This document shows, piece by piece, positions 21,950-30,030 of a stretch of DNA of 34,018 nucleotides. The notes under the pieces were generated by a model that was not told the origin of the DNA, did no database searches, and saw only the letters and a list, made by a program, of their open reading frames with translations. The stretch covers positions 1 to 34,018 of the forward strand of contig CAMFHP010000097.1 of NCBI GenBank assembly GCA_945952225.1, written 5' to 3'. Origin of the DNA: an uncultured Myxococcaceae bacterium (GTDB taxonomy: Bacteria > Myxococcota_A > Polyangia > Polyangiales > Ga0077539). Made by a program: the position numbers and the translations under genes. Position 1 is the first letter of the stretch; each line of letters begins with the position of its first letter.

Positions 21950-23809
21950 ATGGCCTCTCCCGCTCGCGCTTCGCTGTTGTTCTTCGCGGCCGTGCTCGCC
22001 GCGTGCACGTCGTCACCGTCGACCCCCGACGCGTCGTCGACGCCCGACGCATCGCCGACCGATGCGCCCGTGGTCACCGACGGACCCGTGGTGACCGACG
22101 CCTCCGACGTGGCCGTCGACACGGCGCCACCGTGCGTCGACACCGACATGGACGGCATCTCCGACAGCGACGAGGGGGCCGCGACGCGCGTCGACTCCGA
22201 CATGGACGGCATGCCCGACTTCATGGACACGGACTCGGACAACGACGGCTTCAGCGACCGCGACGAGTCGGTGCGGAGCTATCCGGGGTACGAGTCGCGG
22301 GCCCGCGCGTTCCTCTGCGGCGCGCCGGCCGACAACTGCGACGCGCCCCCCGACGGGCTGCCGAACCAGCGCGATCCCGACGCCGACAACGACGGCCTCA
22401 CCGACGTCGAGGAGCGCATGGCGGGCACGAACCCCTGCTCCGAAGACAGCGATGGCGACGGCTTCGCCGACCTCGCCGAGGTGGTGGCGCGCACCGATCC
22501 GCGCGGGGCCATGTCGCGCCCGCCGGAGAACGCCCTCTACGTGGTGCTGCCCTACTACGCACCGACCTCGACGGGGCCGCGCGAGACGCGGGAGTTCACC
22601 TTCCAGACGCGCATCCGCCAGGCCGACGTGTTCTTTCTCGTCGACAACTCCGCGAGCATGGATCGCACGATCGAGGGCCTGCGATCGAGCTTCAGCTCGG
22701 TGATCGTTCCCGGTGTGCGCGCGGCCATTCCCGACGTGCGCATGGGCGTGGCCTCGTTCGACTCGATGCCCGATGGCGAAGACGGCTTTCCCGGCACGGC
22801 CACGCTCGCGGGCGACTACACCCTCTGGGTTCGTCAGCGTCTCACCACCGACGTGACCTCGGTGCAGCGCGCGTTCGACACCATGAACACCATCGTCGTC
22901 GACTCGGGCGGACGCTACTTCGGCGGCAACGCGCCCGAGTGTCAGACCGAGGCGCTCTTTCAATCGCTCGCGGGCGTCGGCCGCCGCGCGCGCACGGGGG
23001 TCGATCCCGCGGACCCCGCCGCGGTGCGCTCCACGGTCAACGCGCTCGACCCGCGGGGCAACGGCTGGCCGGGCCTCGTCGACACGGCGCGCGACTGCCC
23101 GGGCATCGCCGACGCGTACGGGTGGGGATGCTTCCAGCAGGGCCGCGTGCCCATCCTCGTGATGGCCTCGGACAGCGAGTGGCACGACGGTCCCGACCCC
23201 ACGTCGCCCGCGAGCATCGAGGGCCACCGCTATGCCACCGACCTCGCGCCGGAGCTCATTCGCCGCGGCGCCCTCTTCGTCGGCATCGACGTCAACGGCA
23301 TGGCCGCGCGGGGCTACATGTTCTCGAACTCGGTGCGCCTCGCGTCGCTCACGCGCACGCTCAACGCGGGCAACACCGAGGTGGCCTTTCACATCGACTC
23401 GCCCGACGGCATCGCGCGCATCGCGAGCAACGTCGTGTCGGCCATCACCACGCTCGCCAACGAGACGCGGCAGAACATCACCACCGTGGCCGAGGCCGAC
23501 AGCGCGGCGACGGGGCTCCCCGCGGGGCGCACCACGGCGAACTTCATCCGCTCGGTCACGCCGGTGCGCGCGACCCCCGAGGCGCCCACGGGCTACGACC
23601 GCCGCGACGCGACGACCTTCTACAACGTGTCGCCCTCCACGAACGTCGTGTTCCGCGTGGAGTTCTACAACGACTTTCTCGAAGGCGGCGACGTGGCGCG
23701 GGTGTTCCAGGCGACCATCGTCGTGCGCGGACGCGCGGGCACCACCGTCGACCGTCGCCCCGTGTACATCGTCGTGCCCGCCCGCGGCGGCGGACTCCCG
23801 CCGGGCTGA
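21950..23809 (+). CDS. VWA-domain lipoprotein with thrombospondin type-3 calcium repeats
   Basis: This 619-residue predicted lipoprotein has a signal peptide ending AAVLAAC (C19) and a Ser/Thr/Asp/Ala-rich linker. Two blocks of thrombospondin type-3-like calcium loops follow: 64-105 (DTDMDGISDSDE, DSDMDGMPD, DTDSDNDGFSD) and about 142-176 (DPDADNDGLTD, DSDGDGFAD). A von Willebrand factor A domain begins near 226 (ADVFFLVDNSASMD); its MIDAS motif DNSAS is at 232-236. The C-terminal part is beta-rich. These features indicate a calcium-stabilised adhesive surface protein. ATG 21950 opens the signal peptide; the very long upstream open frame is antisense to the neighbouring gene. It ends 14 bp from a convergent gene. 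Confidence 0.9.
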   Translation: MASPARASLLFFAAVLAACTSSPSTPDASSTPDASPTDAPVVTDGPVVTDASDVAVDTAPPCVDTDMDGISDSDEGAATRVDSDMDGMPDFMDTDSDNDGFSDRDESVRSYPGYESRARAFLCGAPADNCDAPPDGLPNQRDPDADNDGLTDVEERMAGTNPCSEDSDGDGFADLAEVVARTDPRGAMSRPPENALYVVLPYYAPTSTGPRETREFTFQTRIRQADVFFLVDNSASMDRTIEGLRSSFSSVIVPGVRAAIPDVRMGVASFDSMPDGEDGFPGTATLAGDYTLWVRQRLTTDVTSVQRAFDTMNTIVVDSGGRYFGGNAPECQTEALFQSLAGVGRRARTGVDPADPAAVRSTVNALDPRGNGWPGLVDTARDCPGIADAYGWGCFQQGRVPILVMASDSEWHDGPDPTSPASIEGHRYATDLAPELIRRGALFVGIDVNGMAARGYMFSNSVRLASLTRTLNAGNTEVAFHIDSPDGIARIASNVVSAITTLANETRQNITTVAEADSAATGLPAGRTTANFIRSVTPVRATPEAPTGYDRRDATTFYNVSPSTNVVFRVEFYNDFLEGGDVARVFQATIVVRGRAGTTVDRRPVYIVVPARGGGLPPG

Positions 23810-23823
23810 ACCCCCTCAACCCC

Positions 23824-24216
23824 TCACGCTGCGAGGCCCGCGAAGAGCGCCGTCCACACGGCCTCGACGCAGGGCCCGTCGCCCACCACGCGCAACAGCA
23901 TCGCGCGCACGTCTCCGCCGCCCGCCAGCGACGCCACGAAGGCCCGCGCCGCCGCGAGCGCCTCGGGGTCTGCGCCGCGTCCGTCGTCGCTCTCACCCGT
24001 GCGCACCGCGAGCTGCCCGTTGAACGTGAGCGCCACGCCCTGGGCGCCGGTACATCGCGCGTCGAGCAGCGTGAGCTCGTCGCCGACGCGCACGCCGTCG
24101 GACTCGCCCGCGCTCACCACCACGAGCCCGAGCGCCTCGCCGTCGCGGCGCAGCGCCACCGTGAGGGCCTCGCCCGGCAATCCCTCGCGCAGCACCGTCT
24201 CCGCTCCGTCGTTCAT
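23824..24216 (-). CDS. Unknown small protein, 130 residues
   Basis: Not recognised. The protein starts MNDGAETVLREGLPGEALTV and has an N-terminal half rich in beta strands (ALGLVVVSAG, DELTLLDARC) and an Ala-rich helical C-terminus (AALAAARAFVASLAGG). It has no signal peptide or membrane span. A strong purine-rich ribosome site, AGGGAGGGG on the - strand, precedes ATG 24216 and supports the start. It lies 51 bp downstream of the YkgJ-type gene on the same strand, so the two may be co-transcribed. It is convergent with the VWA lipoprotein gene. Confidence 0.7.
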   Translation of the reverse strand: MNDGAETVLREGLPGEALTVALRRDGEALGLVVVSAGESDGVRVGDELTLLDARCTGAQGVALTFNGQLAVRTGESDDGRGADPEALAAARAFVASLAGGGDVRAMLLRVVGDGPCVEAVWTALFAGLAA

Positions 24217-24267
24217 CGCAGACCCCTCCCTGCGATCGTTCGCACGCAACCGCGCGTCACACAACGT

Positions 24268-24840
24268 TCACGCGGAGGGTTTGTCGTGCCCCGCTGCCTC
24301 GACCGCGGTCACGTCGGCCAGAAGCGTGGAGATTTCGTCGCGGTGTCCTCGCGAGAGCCCCACCGCGTCGGTGTGGGCGGCGTCGAGCGCCGCGACGATG
24401 GTCGAGAGCGTGGTCTGGTCGAGCACGGTGCCGGGGTCGAGCGTCGCGAGGTCGACGGCGGTGTAGTTGCGCTCGCACGCGTCGAGCACGGGGAGGTGTC
24501 GCGCGTCGTCGCGGAAGCGCAGCGCGAGGCCGTGCGAGCGGCAGATCACCGGGCGCGCCGCGTAGACGTCACAGCGGCCGTCGGCGTCGAGGGCGGGGCA
24601 TCGCGTCGGGTCACCGTGGAGCGCGCGGTCGCGGAGCGTCTCGCGGGCCTCGGGGGCGAGCGCGTCGAGGTGGCGACGGAGCGCGGCAGATTCGATCGCG
24701 GTGACCGAGAAGCGTCGATGGCAGCACGCGTCGCAGCCCGCGTGGCAGGTGATCGCGTCGCCGTGCGCGGCCTTCGCGCGGGCGGAGAAATCGTCGAGGC
24801 GGGACCACAGTTCGGCGAGGCGGTCGAGGGCGGTGCTCAT
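24268..24840 (-). CDS. YkgJ-family cysteine-cluster protein (putative metal or Fe-S binding)
   Basis: This 190-residue protein carries the cysteine pattern of the YkgJ/CxxCxxCC family: C32-x3-C36-x2-C39-C40 (CHAGCDACC) near the N-terminus, then C81 (RCPAL), C90 (GRCDVYAARP) and C100 (VICRSHG). These are thought to bind zinc or an Fe-S cluster. The segment RCPALDADGRCDVYAARPVICRS is the most diagnostic. The reaction is unknown for the family. ATG 24840 is the first start in frame with the conserved helix. It is divergent from the propeller lipoprotein gene (76 bp). Confidence 0.88.
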   Translation of the reverse strand: MSTALDRLAELWSRLDDFSARAKAAHGDAITCHAGCDACCHRRFSVTAIESAALRRHLDALAPEARETLRDRALHGDPTRCPALDADGRCDVYAARPVICRSHGLALRFRDDARHLPVLDACERNYTAVDLATLDPGTVLDQTTLSTIVAALDAAHTDAVGLSRGHRDEISTLLADVTAVEAAGHDKPSA

Positions 24841-24916
24841 CGGAGTCGCGCGTGTACCACACACGCCGCGCGATCGGTTTTGCGCCGCGAGGGGCTGCGG
24901 GTGTATGCGCTCCGCG

Positions 24917-25936
24917 ATGAAGCTCCGCGCCGCGCTCGTGTCGACGATCCTCCTCGCGGCCTGCGCGTCGTCGCCCGATGCGACGCCCGTCGATGCCACG
25001 GTGGGTGACGCCGCGGTGGACGTCGCGACCGATCGGAGCCCCGCCGTCGATACGTCGGAAATCTCCGACGCGTCGGGAAGTTCCGACGCATCCGTCGACC
25101 CGCGCTGCGCGGTGTGTGCGACCTACGCGGCGGTCGACGCGGGCACGATCACGGCGGGCGCGCTCGACGAGCTCTCGGGCATCGTCGAGAGCCGCACGCA
25201 GCCGGGCATCTTCTTTGTGCACAACGACTCGGGCGACCGCGCGCGCTTCTTCGCCGTCGACCTCGAAGGGCACCTCCGCGCGGAGTACCGACTGCCCTCG
25301 GCGCAGGCCGTCGACTGGGAAGACCTCGCCCTCGGTCCCTGCGGCGCGGGTCAGTGCCTCTACCTTGCGGACACCGGCGACAACGACCTCGTGCGCGCGG
25401 AGTACGCGGTCTATCGCGTGGCCGTGCCCGAGGTGCCTGCGACGGTGCCTGCGCGCGTCGATCCCGTGGACCTCTCGTCGACGGCGCTGCCCTTCCGCTA
25501 CGACGACGGCCCGCACAACGTCGAGGCCGTGGCGATGCATCCCGCGACGGGCGATCTGTACCTCTTCACGAAGGTCGACACGGGCCCGGTGCAGGTCTTC
25601 GCGTTCCCCGCGGCCGAACAGGGAATGCCCTCGGTGCGGCTCCACCAGGTCGCGACGCTCACGCTCCCGCCCTCGCTCGTGAACCTCGTGACGGGCGCCG
25701 ACTTCGACCCCTGCGGCGCGCGCCTCCTCGTGCGGATGTACACCCGGCTGCTGGAGTACGACCTCGCGCCGGGCGCCGCGCTGAACACCCTGTTTTCTGG
25801 GCCTGCGCGCGATGTGGCCTTCGCCGCCGAGCGCCAGGGCGAGGCCGTGGGATGGCGCGCCGACGGCTCGGGCTACGTCACCGTGAGCGAAGGGAACAAC
25901 CCCGCGCTCCACGCCTTCCGCTGCGCCGCGCGCTGA
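24917..25936 (+). CDS. Beta-propeller-like secreted lipoprotein
   Basis: This 339-residue predicted lipoprotein begins MKLRAALVSTILLAAC (C16) and has an Asp/Ser/Ala-rich linker with a repeated SDASGSSDAS-type sequence. The body has blade-like repeats typical of a secreted propeller family of unknown function: LDELSGIVESRTQPGIFFVH, VDWEDLALGPCG, LYLADTGDND, HNVEAVAMHPATGDLYLF and GADFDPCGARLLVRMY. Four or more cysteines in the body may form disulfides. ATG 24905 (four residues earlier) is an alternative start. It is followed 60 bp later by the PHP-domain lipoprotein gene on the same strand. Confidence 0.83.
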   Translation: MKLRAALVSTILLAACASSPDATPVDATVGDAAVDVATDRSPAVDTSEISDASGSSDASVDPRCAVCATYAAVDAGTITAGALDELSGIVESRTQPGIFFVHNDSGDRARFFAVDLEGHLRAEYRLPSAQAVDWEDLALGPCGAGQCLYLADTGDNDLVRAEYAVYRVAVPEVPATVPARVDPVDLSSTALPFRYDDGPHNVEAVAMHPATGDLYLFTKVDTGPVQVFAFPAAEQGMPSVRLHQVATLTLPPSLVNLVTGADFDPCGARLLVRMYTRLLEYDLAPGAALNTLFSGPARDVAFAAERQGEAVGWRADGSGYVTVSEGNNPALHAFRCAAR

Positions 25937-25996
25937 CCGTCGGGCACACGGTCGTCGCACACGGGGCCGCGCGCTTCGTGTACTCCATGGAGCGCC

Positions 25997-28432
25997 ATGC
26001 GTCTGACCGTCGCCGCGCTCGCGCTGTCGCTCGTACTCCCCGCCTGCCGCGCGCGTCGCGCCGTGCCCTTCGCGCGGGTGGCTCCGCTCGCGGCGTCACG
26101 CCATGAACCGCACGCGTGGGCGAGGGCCGGCGACCTCGTGCTCCGCGGCGCGTCGGCGCAGTTCACCGTCGCCGCGGGCGAAGACCTCGCGGGCCATCGC
26201 CCGCTGCGCGGGGCCGTGCTCGACGCGCGCAACGACGGCGACGACCGCAGCGATCCGTTGCTCTGGTGGCGTCCGCTGTGGGTCGATGCGCGGGGGCGCT
26301 CGCACGTCGCCGTGGCGCAGGGCGTGACCACCGTGCGATGTGCGAACGGGGCTGTGGGCGTGCGCGCGGTGGCCGAGGTCGACGACGTGCGCCTCGACAC
26401 GCAGCTCTGCATCACGGGACCGCGGTCGCTGCGTGCGGTGACCGAGGCCGTGGGGCTCCCCGATGGTGCGAGGCTCGGCGATGAGGTGAACCCCGGCAGC
26501 GCGACGGCGCTCGTGTGGGGGCGCGGGCCCGCGTGGGAGGGCGAGGTCTCGACGCGCGTGCTCGCCCTCGTGGAGCACGACACGGCGATGGTGTTTCGCG
26601 CGGCCGACGAGGGCACGGCGCGGCGCGCGCTGGTGCACATCGCGACGGAGACCTTTCCCGCGCCCATCGTGTGGACGCAGTCGGGCGCGAGGCTCGTGCG
26701 CGACGTCGAGGTGCTCCGCGGCGATGCGGTCGACGCGCTCGCGGTGGCCGCGCGGGGGCAGGTCGCGCAGGTGCTCGACGTGGTGAGCGACGCCGCCGAC
26801 GGACGCCTCGCCGTGTACGACGCACAACGCATGATGCGTCTCGAAGCGCCGATGAACGGACCGCGTCGACGGGTCACACTCGCCGAGCCCTTCGCGGCCT
26901 TCGTGCGGGTGTTCGACGGCGCGGGCGTGGCGGGTCCGTGGCTGACCGTTCCCGCGGGCGATGCGCGCCGCGCGGTGACCGTGCGCGATGGCGCGCACCC
27001 CTCGGCCACGGTGCGCGTGCGCGTGACCGACGACCAGGGCGTGGCCGTGCCCGCCCATGTGCTCTTCACCGCGCTCGACGGCGGCGATGCCGCGACGCTC
27101 GCGCCCGTGGGAACGCTCCTCGGACACGTCTCGGGGCACACGCTCTACGTGCTCGACGGCGAGGCCACGGTGAAGCTCCGTCCGGGCCGCTGGCGCGTGG
27201 TGGCGACGCACGGCAGCGCATGGACGCTCCACGCCGACACGCTCGACGTCACGCCCGATGCCACGCGTACGGTGACGGCCACCCTGCGCCCCGTGGTGGC
27301 GCCCGCGGGATGGGTGTCTGCCGATCTGCACCTCCACGCCGCGCCCTCACCGGACTCGACGGTGACCCTCGCGGAGCGTGTGGCCTCGCTCGTGTGCAAC
27401 GGCGTCGACGTGGCCGCGGCGACCGATCACAACCGCATCACCGACTACCGCGACGCGGTGCGCGCGCAGGGCCTCGACGCGCGTCTCGCGGTGATGGCGG
27501 GCGACGAGATGACCAGCGCGGGCGTGGCGCTGTGGGGGCACTTCAACGCGTTTCCGTTGCCCGTGCCCGACGCGCAGACGGCGCCCGACGACGCGGTGCC
27601 CTGGTACTTCGAACGCTCGCCCGACGAGATGTTCACCCGCGCCCGCGAGATGGGCGCGCGTGTGGTGATGGTGAACCACCCGCGCATGCCGCCCTCCATC
27701 GGGTACTTCGACCTCACGCACTTCGACGCGGCGACGGGCGAGGCGGGGAGGGGCTTCAGTGACGGCTTCAACGCGCTCGAAGTGTTCAACGGCATCTGGC
27801 TCGAAACGCCCGACCGCGTGCGCGAAGGCGTCGTCGACCTCGCGGGCCTCGCGCGTCGCGGGCTGCGCGTGACGGCCGTGGGCAACAGCGACTCGCACCG
27901 GCTCGTGCACGAAGAGGCGGGCTATCCGCGCACGTGGATCTACGTGGGCGAGGGCACGCGCGAGACCCTCACGGCGCGCGTGCTCGACGGGCTTCGCGCG
28001 GGTCGCACGAGCGTGTCGGCGGGGCCCTTCGTAGAGCTCACGGTGGAGGGGCAGCCCGCGGGGAGCGTGGTGCGCGCGGGCAACACGTTTCCGCGGCGCG
28101 TGCGGGTTCACGTGCGGGTGAGCGCGCCCGCGTGGGTGCCCGTGGAGCGCGTGGAACTCTGGGTCGACGACGCGGTGGCGCTGCGCGTTCCGGTGGTGGG
28201 CGAAGGGCGCGATGGGGTGCGCTACGAGGGCGACCACGAGCTCACGCTCCAGGGCGACGCGATGGTGCTCGCGTGGGCCGACGCGACGCGGCCGCTGCCC
28301 TTCGTGCTGCCGCTCTCCCACGCGGTGCCCATCGGGTTCAGCGGGCCCGTGTGGGTCGATGCGAACGGTGACGGCGAGGTGCGTCTCCGCGCGCGTACAA
28401 CCCCTGCCAATGGCGCCGCCGCGGCGCGTTGA
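25997..28432 (+). CDS. PHP-domain (CehA/McbA-type) metallohydrolase lipoprotein
   Basis: This 811-residue protein has a signal sequence ending SLVLPAC (C17, predicted lipidation). The N-terminal 430 residues are beta-rich and of unknown role. A PHP-type metal-dependent hydrolase domain begins with DLHLH (H445 and H447), continues with ATDHN (H478), AGDEMTS and VNHPRMPP, and ends with GNSDSH (D632, H634). These are the expected metal ligands. CehA/McbA relatives include carbamate and phosphoester hydrolases; the substrate here is unknown. The C-terminus (SAGPFVELTVEG onward) is a beta-sandwich typical of this family. It lies in a run of three codirectional lipoprotein genes. The start is the only one before the signal sequence. 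Confidence 0.9.
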   Translation: MRLTVAALALSLVLPACRARRAVPFARVAPLAASRHEPHAWARAGDLVLRGASAQFTVAAGEDLAGHRPLRGAVLDARNDGDDRSDPLLWWRPLWVDARGRSHVAVAQGVTTVRCANGAVGVRAVAEVDDVRLDTQLCITGPRSLRAVTEAVGLPDGARLGDEVNPGSATALVWGRGPAWEGEVSTRVLALVEHDTAMVFRAADEGTARRALVHIATETFPAPIVWTQSGARLVRDVEVLRGDAVDALAVAARGQVAQVLDVVSDAADGRLAVYDAQRMMRLEAPMNGPRRRVTLAEPFAAFVRVFDGAGVAGPWLTVPAGDARRAVTVRDGAHPSATVRVRVTDDQGVAVPAHVLFTALDGGDAATLAPVGTLLGHVSGHTLYVLDGEATVKLRPGRWRVVATHGSAWTLHADTLDVTPDATRTVTATLRPVVAPAGWVSADLHLHAAPSPDSTVTLAERVASLVCNGVDVAAATDHNRITDYRDAVRAQGLDARLAVMAGDEMTSAGVALWGHFNAFPLPVPDAQTAPDDAVPWYFERSPDEMFTRAREMGARVVMVNHPRMPPSIGYFDLTHFDAATGEAGRGFSDGFNALEVFNGIWLETPDRVREGVVDLAGLARRGLRVTAVGNSDSHRLVHEEAGYPRTWIYVGEGTRETLTARVLDGLRAGRTSVSAGPFVELTVEGQPAGSVVRAGNTFPRRVRVHVRVSAPAWVPVERVELWVDDAVALRVPVVGEGRDGVRYEGDHELTLQGDAMVLAWADATRPLPFVLPLSHAVPIGFSGPVWVDANGDGEVRLRARTTPANGAAAAR

Positions 28433-28533
28433 GCGAACGCCCACCCTTCGCATCGCGCCCACCCCACAATCCCGCAGCGGAATGTGCACGGAGACGCTTC
28501 CCCTCGGGGCGTTCCGGCCTCCTACTCCGCGTG

Positions 28534-30024
28534 ATGCTCTCTGCTCGTCCCTGCGCGCCGCTCGCGCTCGCCCTCCTCGCAGCCTGCACTCCGACCGCGC
28601 CCTCGTCGCCCGCGCCCGACGCCGCGATGCCCTCCGACGTGTCCGTCGCACCCGACGGCACCGCCCCCGCGGATGTCGCCGCCGATGTCACCGCGCGCCC
28701 CGACGTCGTCGCGCCCGCGGATGCCTCCACCGACACCGCGGCCACGCCCGACGCCGCACCCGCCGACGTGCCCGTGTGGGACCGCCCGCCGATGCACACC
28801 GTCGACCCCGCGTGCATCCCGCTGCGCCCCGAGATCGGACGCGGCGTGGGCCCCGGTCCCGACCGCTGCGAGACCTTCGCAGCACCCGTGAACGGAAGCG
28901 GTCCCACGTGGTGCTCCCTCGGCGCCGACGTGCCCGGACTGCGCGCGCCCGAAGGCTTCTGCATCCGTCGCTACGCCTCCATCGGGCTCCCGCGCGTGAT
29001 GGCCCTCGCGCCCAACGGCGACCTCTTCGTGTCGTCTCCGTCGGTGTCCACCGCGGCGGGTGATTCGGGCGGTCTCGGCGCCATCGTGGTGCTCTCCGAC
29101 GACAACCGCGACGGCGTCGCCGAGGTCACCAACTTCGCGAGCGGCGCGGGCCTCGAGACCGTGCACGGCCTGGCCTTTCACGACGGCTTTCTGTGGTTCA
29201 CCACGATCGACGCGGTGTACCGCACGCCCTACGCGATGGGGCAGCGCAGCGAGACGCGCGGCGCGCGGCAGCTCGTGGTCGGCGGCGGCGGATCGGCCCT
29301 CGGCAACCTCTACCAGCGCGGCGGTCGATGGACGCACGGCCTCGCGCGCAGCGTGAACGGCCGCCTCCTCACGACGCGCGGCGAATACAGCGTGTGCAGC
29401 GCGACGCCCGACGGACGCCCCGCCCCCGGACAGGGCGCCATCTACGAGCTCGGCATGGGCGCGCTCAACATGGTCGGCAGCGGCTTTCGCAACCCGATGT
29501 ACGCGCGCTGTCACCCGTGTCGCGACGTGTGCCTCATCGCAGAGCTCGGCAACGACCAGACGCCCGACGCGTGGGAGACGCTGCACGTCATCGAGAACGA
29601 CCACTGGGGTGGCTTTCCGTGCTGCTACACCAACACCGCGGGGCCCAACGCGGCCACGGGCCTCTGCCGCTGCATCGACGAGCAGCGCGTGAAGATCACC
29701 CTCGGCGACACGCCCTTCGGCTTCGACTGGGAGCGCGGCGCGTGGCCCGAGCCCTGGCGCAACGGCTTCTTCATCGCGCTCCACGGCAGCTTCTACCTGC
29801 CCGACTACCAGGGCGCGGGCGTGGCGTTCCTGCCGGTGGATCCCGCCACGGGCGCGCCGCGCCAGGCCACGCCGGTGCGCTTTCTCGAAGCGACGAACGG
29901 CAGCGCGCAGCCCTCGCTGCTGCGCCCGAGCGACGTGGTGTTCTCCACCGACGGGCGCATGTTCGTGAGCGACGACAAGGGACGCGGCGTGTACTGGCTC
30001 GCGCCCACGACCTGGCGTCGCTGA
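28534..30024 (+). CDS. Glucose/sorbosone-dehydrogenase-like beta-propeller lipoprotein
   Basis: This 496-residue predicted lipoprotein has a signal sequence ending LALALLAAC (C18). An Asp/Ala/Pro-rich linker (APDGTAPADVAADVT) precedes a soluble quinoprotein-dehydrogenase-like propeller. Signatures are RVMALAPNGDLFVSSP, GLETVHGLAFHDGFLWF, WTHGLARSVNGRLL, GQGAIYELG, GSGFRNPMYA and NDHWGGFPCCY, with a final FSTDGRMFVSDDKGRGVYWL. Members oxidise sugars with PQQ, but I cannot confirm the cofactor ligands here. The paired Cys residues (CHPCRDVC, PCCY) are unusual additions and may form disulfides. ATG 28534 opens the signal sequence; earlier codons add an unrelated stretch. It ends 6 bp from the convergent phosphotransferase gene. 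Confidence 0.85.
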   Translation: MLSARPCAPLALALLAACTPTAPSSPAPDAAMPSDVSVAPDGTAPADVAADVTARPDVVAPADASTDTAATPDAAPADVPVWDRPPMHTVDPACIPLRPEIGRGVGPGPDRCETFAAPVNGSGPTWCSLGADVPGLRAPEGFCIRRYASIGLPRVMALAPNGDLFVSSPSVSTAAGDSGGLGAIVVLSDDNRDGVAEVTNFASGAGLETVHGLAFHDGFLWFTTIDAVYRTPYAMGQRSETRGARQLVVGGGGSALGNLYQRGGRWTHGLARSVNGRLLTTRGEYSVCSATPDGRPAPGQGAIYELGMGALNMVGSGFRNPMYARCHPCRDVCLIAELGNDQTPDAWETLHVIENDHWGGFPCCYTNTAGPNAATGLCRCIDEQRVKITLGDTPFGFDWERGAWPEPWRNGFFIALHGSFYLPDYQGAGVAFLPVDPATGAPRQATPVRFLEATNGSAQPSLLRPSDVVFSTDGRMFVSDDKGRGVYWLAPTTWRR

Positions 30025-30030
30025 GCCTCG

